Positions 4,535-5,519 of a DNA stretch of 5,519 nt are shown here, piece after piece (within the stretch, counting starts at the first letter, position 1; the number at the start of each line of letters is the position of its first letter). Origin of the DNA: an uncultured Flavobacteriaceae bacterium. Lineage in GTDB: Bacteria > Bacteroidota > Bacteroidia > Flavobacteriales > Flavobacteriaceae. Location: assembly GCA_938041595.1 (NCBI GenBank), contig CALITN010000150.1, positions 1-5,519 of the forward strand, written 5' to 3'. The notes under the pieces are model-generated. The model ran no database searches, was not told the DNA's origin, and worked only from the letters and a program-made list of their open reading frames with translations. The translations under genes and the position numbers were made by a program.

Positions 4535-5519
4535 GGATAAAATAGTTTTTCTTCCCTCGCTGGAGCAGTACATAACGATCCGCAATACGATCGGCATTAC
4601 CAATTTGATAGGCTTCTGTAACCTTTTTTTTGTTGACGGAAATTGAATTTTCTTTCAGTGCTCGACGGGCTTCCCCATTAGAAGGGAGAAAATTTGTCTC
4701 AGCAGCCAAGGCAGCGATCATATCCAATCCCTCAGTAATACTATGGGCACTGACGCTGGCCTGAGGCACCCCTTCGAAGATATCTAAAAAGGTTTGCGCA
4801 TCAAGTGCTTTGAGATCATCTTCAGTAGACTTTCCAAATAGTATGGCTGATGCCTTGAGTACATTTTCGAGTTCTTGGGAACCGTGTACTAAAGTGGTTA
4901 CTGCTGCCGCTAATTCTTTCTGTAACAATCGTAAGTGAGGAGCTTCTTGATGCTCTTTAATAAGTTTATCTATTTCGTCTAGCTTGAAAAAAGTGAAAAT
5001 CTTAATGTAATTTTCCGCATCGACATCAGAAGCATTCAGCCAATACTGGTAGAATTTGTAGGGTGAGGTTCGCTTTTTATCCAGCCAAATATTTCCCCCT
5101 TCGGTTTTTCCAAACTTTGTTCCGTCGGCTTTTGTAATGAGCGGACAGGTAATCGCAAACGCTTTCCCTCCGGCCTTGCGTCGTACCAGTTCGGTTCCAG
5201 TAGTGATATTCCCCCATTGATCGCTTCCTCCCATTTGGAGTTTACAGTCTAGGGTTTCATAAAGATGTAAAAAGTCATACCCCTGAAGCAATTGATACGT
5301 GAATTCTGTAAAAGACATTCCCACCTTAGACTCAGATCCTAAACGTTTTTTAACTGAATCCTTGGCCATCATATAGTTCACTGAGATATGTTTCCCTACC
5401 TCTCTAGAAAAATCAATCAGGCTAAAATCTTTCATCCAATCATAGTTGTTGACCAAAACAGCTGCGTTTTGTGTACTCGCATCAAAATCCAAAAAGCCCG
5501 CCAGTTGGCTTTGAATTCC
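4521..5519 (-). CDS. tyrS: Tyrosyl-tRNA synthetase, C-terminal three quarters (cut by right window edge)
   Basis: This enzyme attaches tyrosine to tRNA-Tyr. The frame is open to the last base: nine codons (GIQSQLAGF) precede the TTG at 5490-5492, which is an internal Leu of the conserved FLDFD segment and not a start. The 332 residues present include VNNYDWM, YMMAKDSVKKRL, FTYQLLQGYDF, the tyrosine/ATP-site signature GGSDQWGN (5208-5231) and KFGKT (5103-5117), the usual bacterial TyrRS version of the KMSKS loop. The C-terminal part (FLPSNGEARRALKENSISVN onwards) is the S4-like tRNA-binding domain. About 100 N-terminal residues with the HIGH motif and part of the tyrosine pocket lie outside the window. 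The gene converges with the acyltransferase gene and shares 14 bases with it. Nothing odd is visible in the catalytic motifs. Confidence 0.97.
   Translation of the reverse strand, partial: GIQSQLAGFLDFDASTQNAAVLVNNYDWMKDFSLIDFSREVGKHISVNYMMAKDSVKKRLGSESKVGMSFTEFTYQLLQGYDFLHLYETLDCKLQMGGSDQWGNITTGTELVRRKAGGKAFAITCPLITKADGTKFGKTEGGNIWLDKKRTSPYKFYQYWLNASDVDAENYIKIFTFFKLDEIDKLIKEHQEAPHLRLLQKELAAAVTTLVHGSQELENVLKASAILFGKSTEDDLKALDAQTFLDIFEGVPQASVSAHSITEGLDMIAALAAETNFLPSNGEARRALKENSISVNKKKVTEAYQIGNADRIADRYVLLQRGKKNYFILTID

Noticed and set aside
4531..4560. Possible terminator after the acyltransferase stop (GAGG ... CCTC with a T-run).
   Set aside because: The stem is only about 4 bp, the T-run is in the loop rather than after the stem, and the sequence encodes the conserved end of tyrS.
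4521..5492. TTG at 5490-5492 as the start of tyrS.
   Set aside because: The frame continues to the window edge with TyrRS-like residues before it, and the catalytic N-terminal part would be missing, so the TTG is an internal leucine codon.

Overview
The window suggests a Bacteroidota genome, probably of Cytophagales type; rank below phylum is a guess. Four things point there: a secreted protein with a type IX secretion (T9SS) type A sorting domain, almost no Shine-Dalgarno sequences before the genes, several matches to the Bacteroidota -7 promoter element TAnnTTTG, and the protein flavour of the genes. By eye the base composition is in the low-to-mid forties %GC with no sharp change along the window. 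No RNA gene, insertion sequence, phage gene or CRISPR array is visible. The DNA is almost fully coding; the only gap over 60 bases is 3007-3193.

Left block, minus strand, read from 3006 down to 1: an OmpR/PhoB-type response regulator, its PhoR-like histidine kinase (14-base overlap, TTG start), trmB (tRNA m7G46 methyltransferase, 40-base gap), an alkyltransferase-like (ATL) DNA repair protein with no reactive cysteine (ATGA overlap), and the first 46 codons of a probable Mrp/NBP35 iron-sulfur carrier ATPase (50-base gap). All five could be co-transcribed, with possible internal promoters before trmB and mrp.

Middle: the 187-base divergent region 3007-3193 holds a candidate promoter for each direction. 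A perfect 6-bp-arm palindrome lies where the regulator promoter would need its -33 element, so an operator there could serve both directions. An 8-bp inverted repeat lies in the presumed leader of the regulator mRNA.

Right block, plus strand: a 112-residue exported protein that is little more than a signal peptide plus a T9SS sorting domain, followed with no spacer (TAG then ATG) by a LuxE/PaaK-like adenylate-forming acyl-protein synthetase. This gene runs 14 bases into the 3' end of tyrS, which lies on the minus strand and is cut by the right window edge.

Most genes are ordinary housekeeping or signalling genes. The part that best merits a second look is the two-gene unit 3194-4534, where a cargo-less T9SS sorting domain is paired with an orphan LuxE-like enzyme. 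No function can be assigned to that pair from sequence alone.
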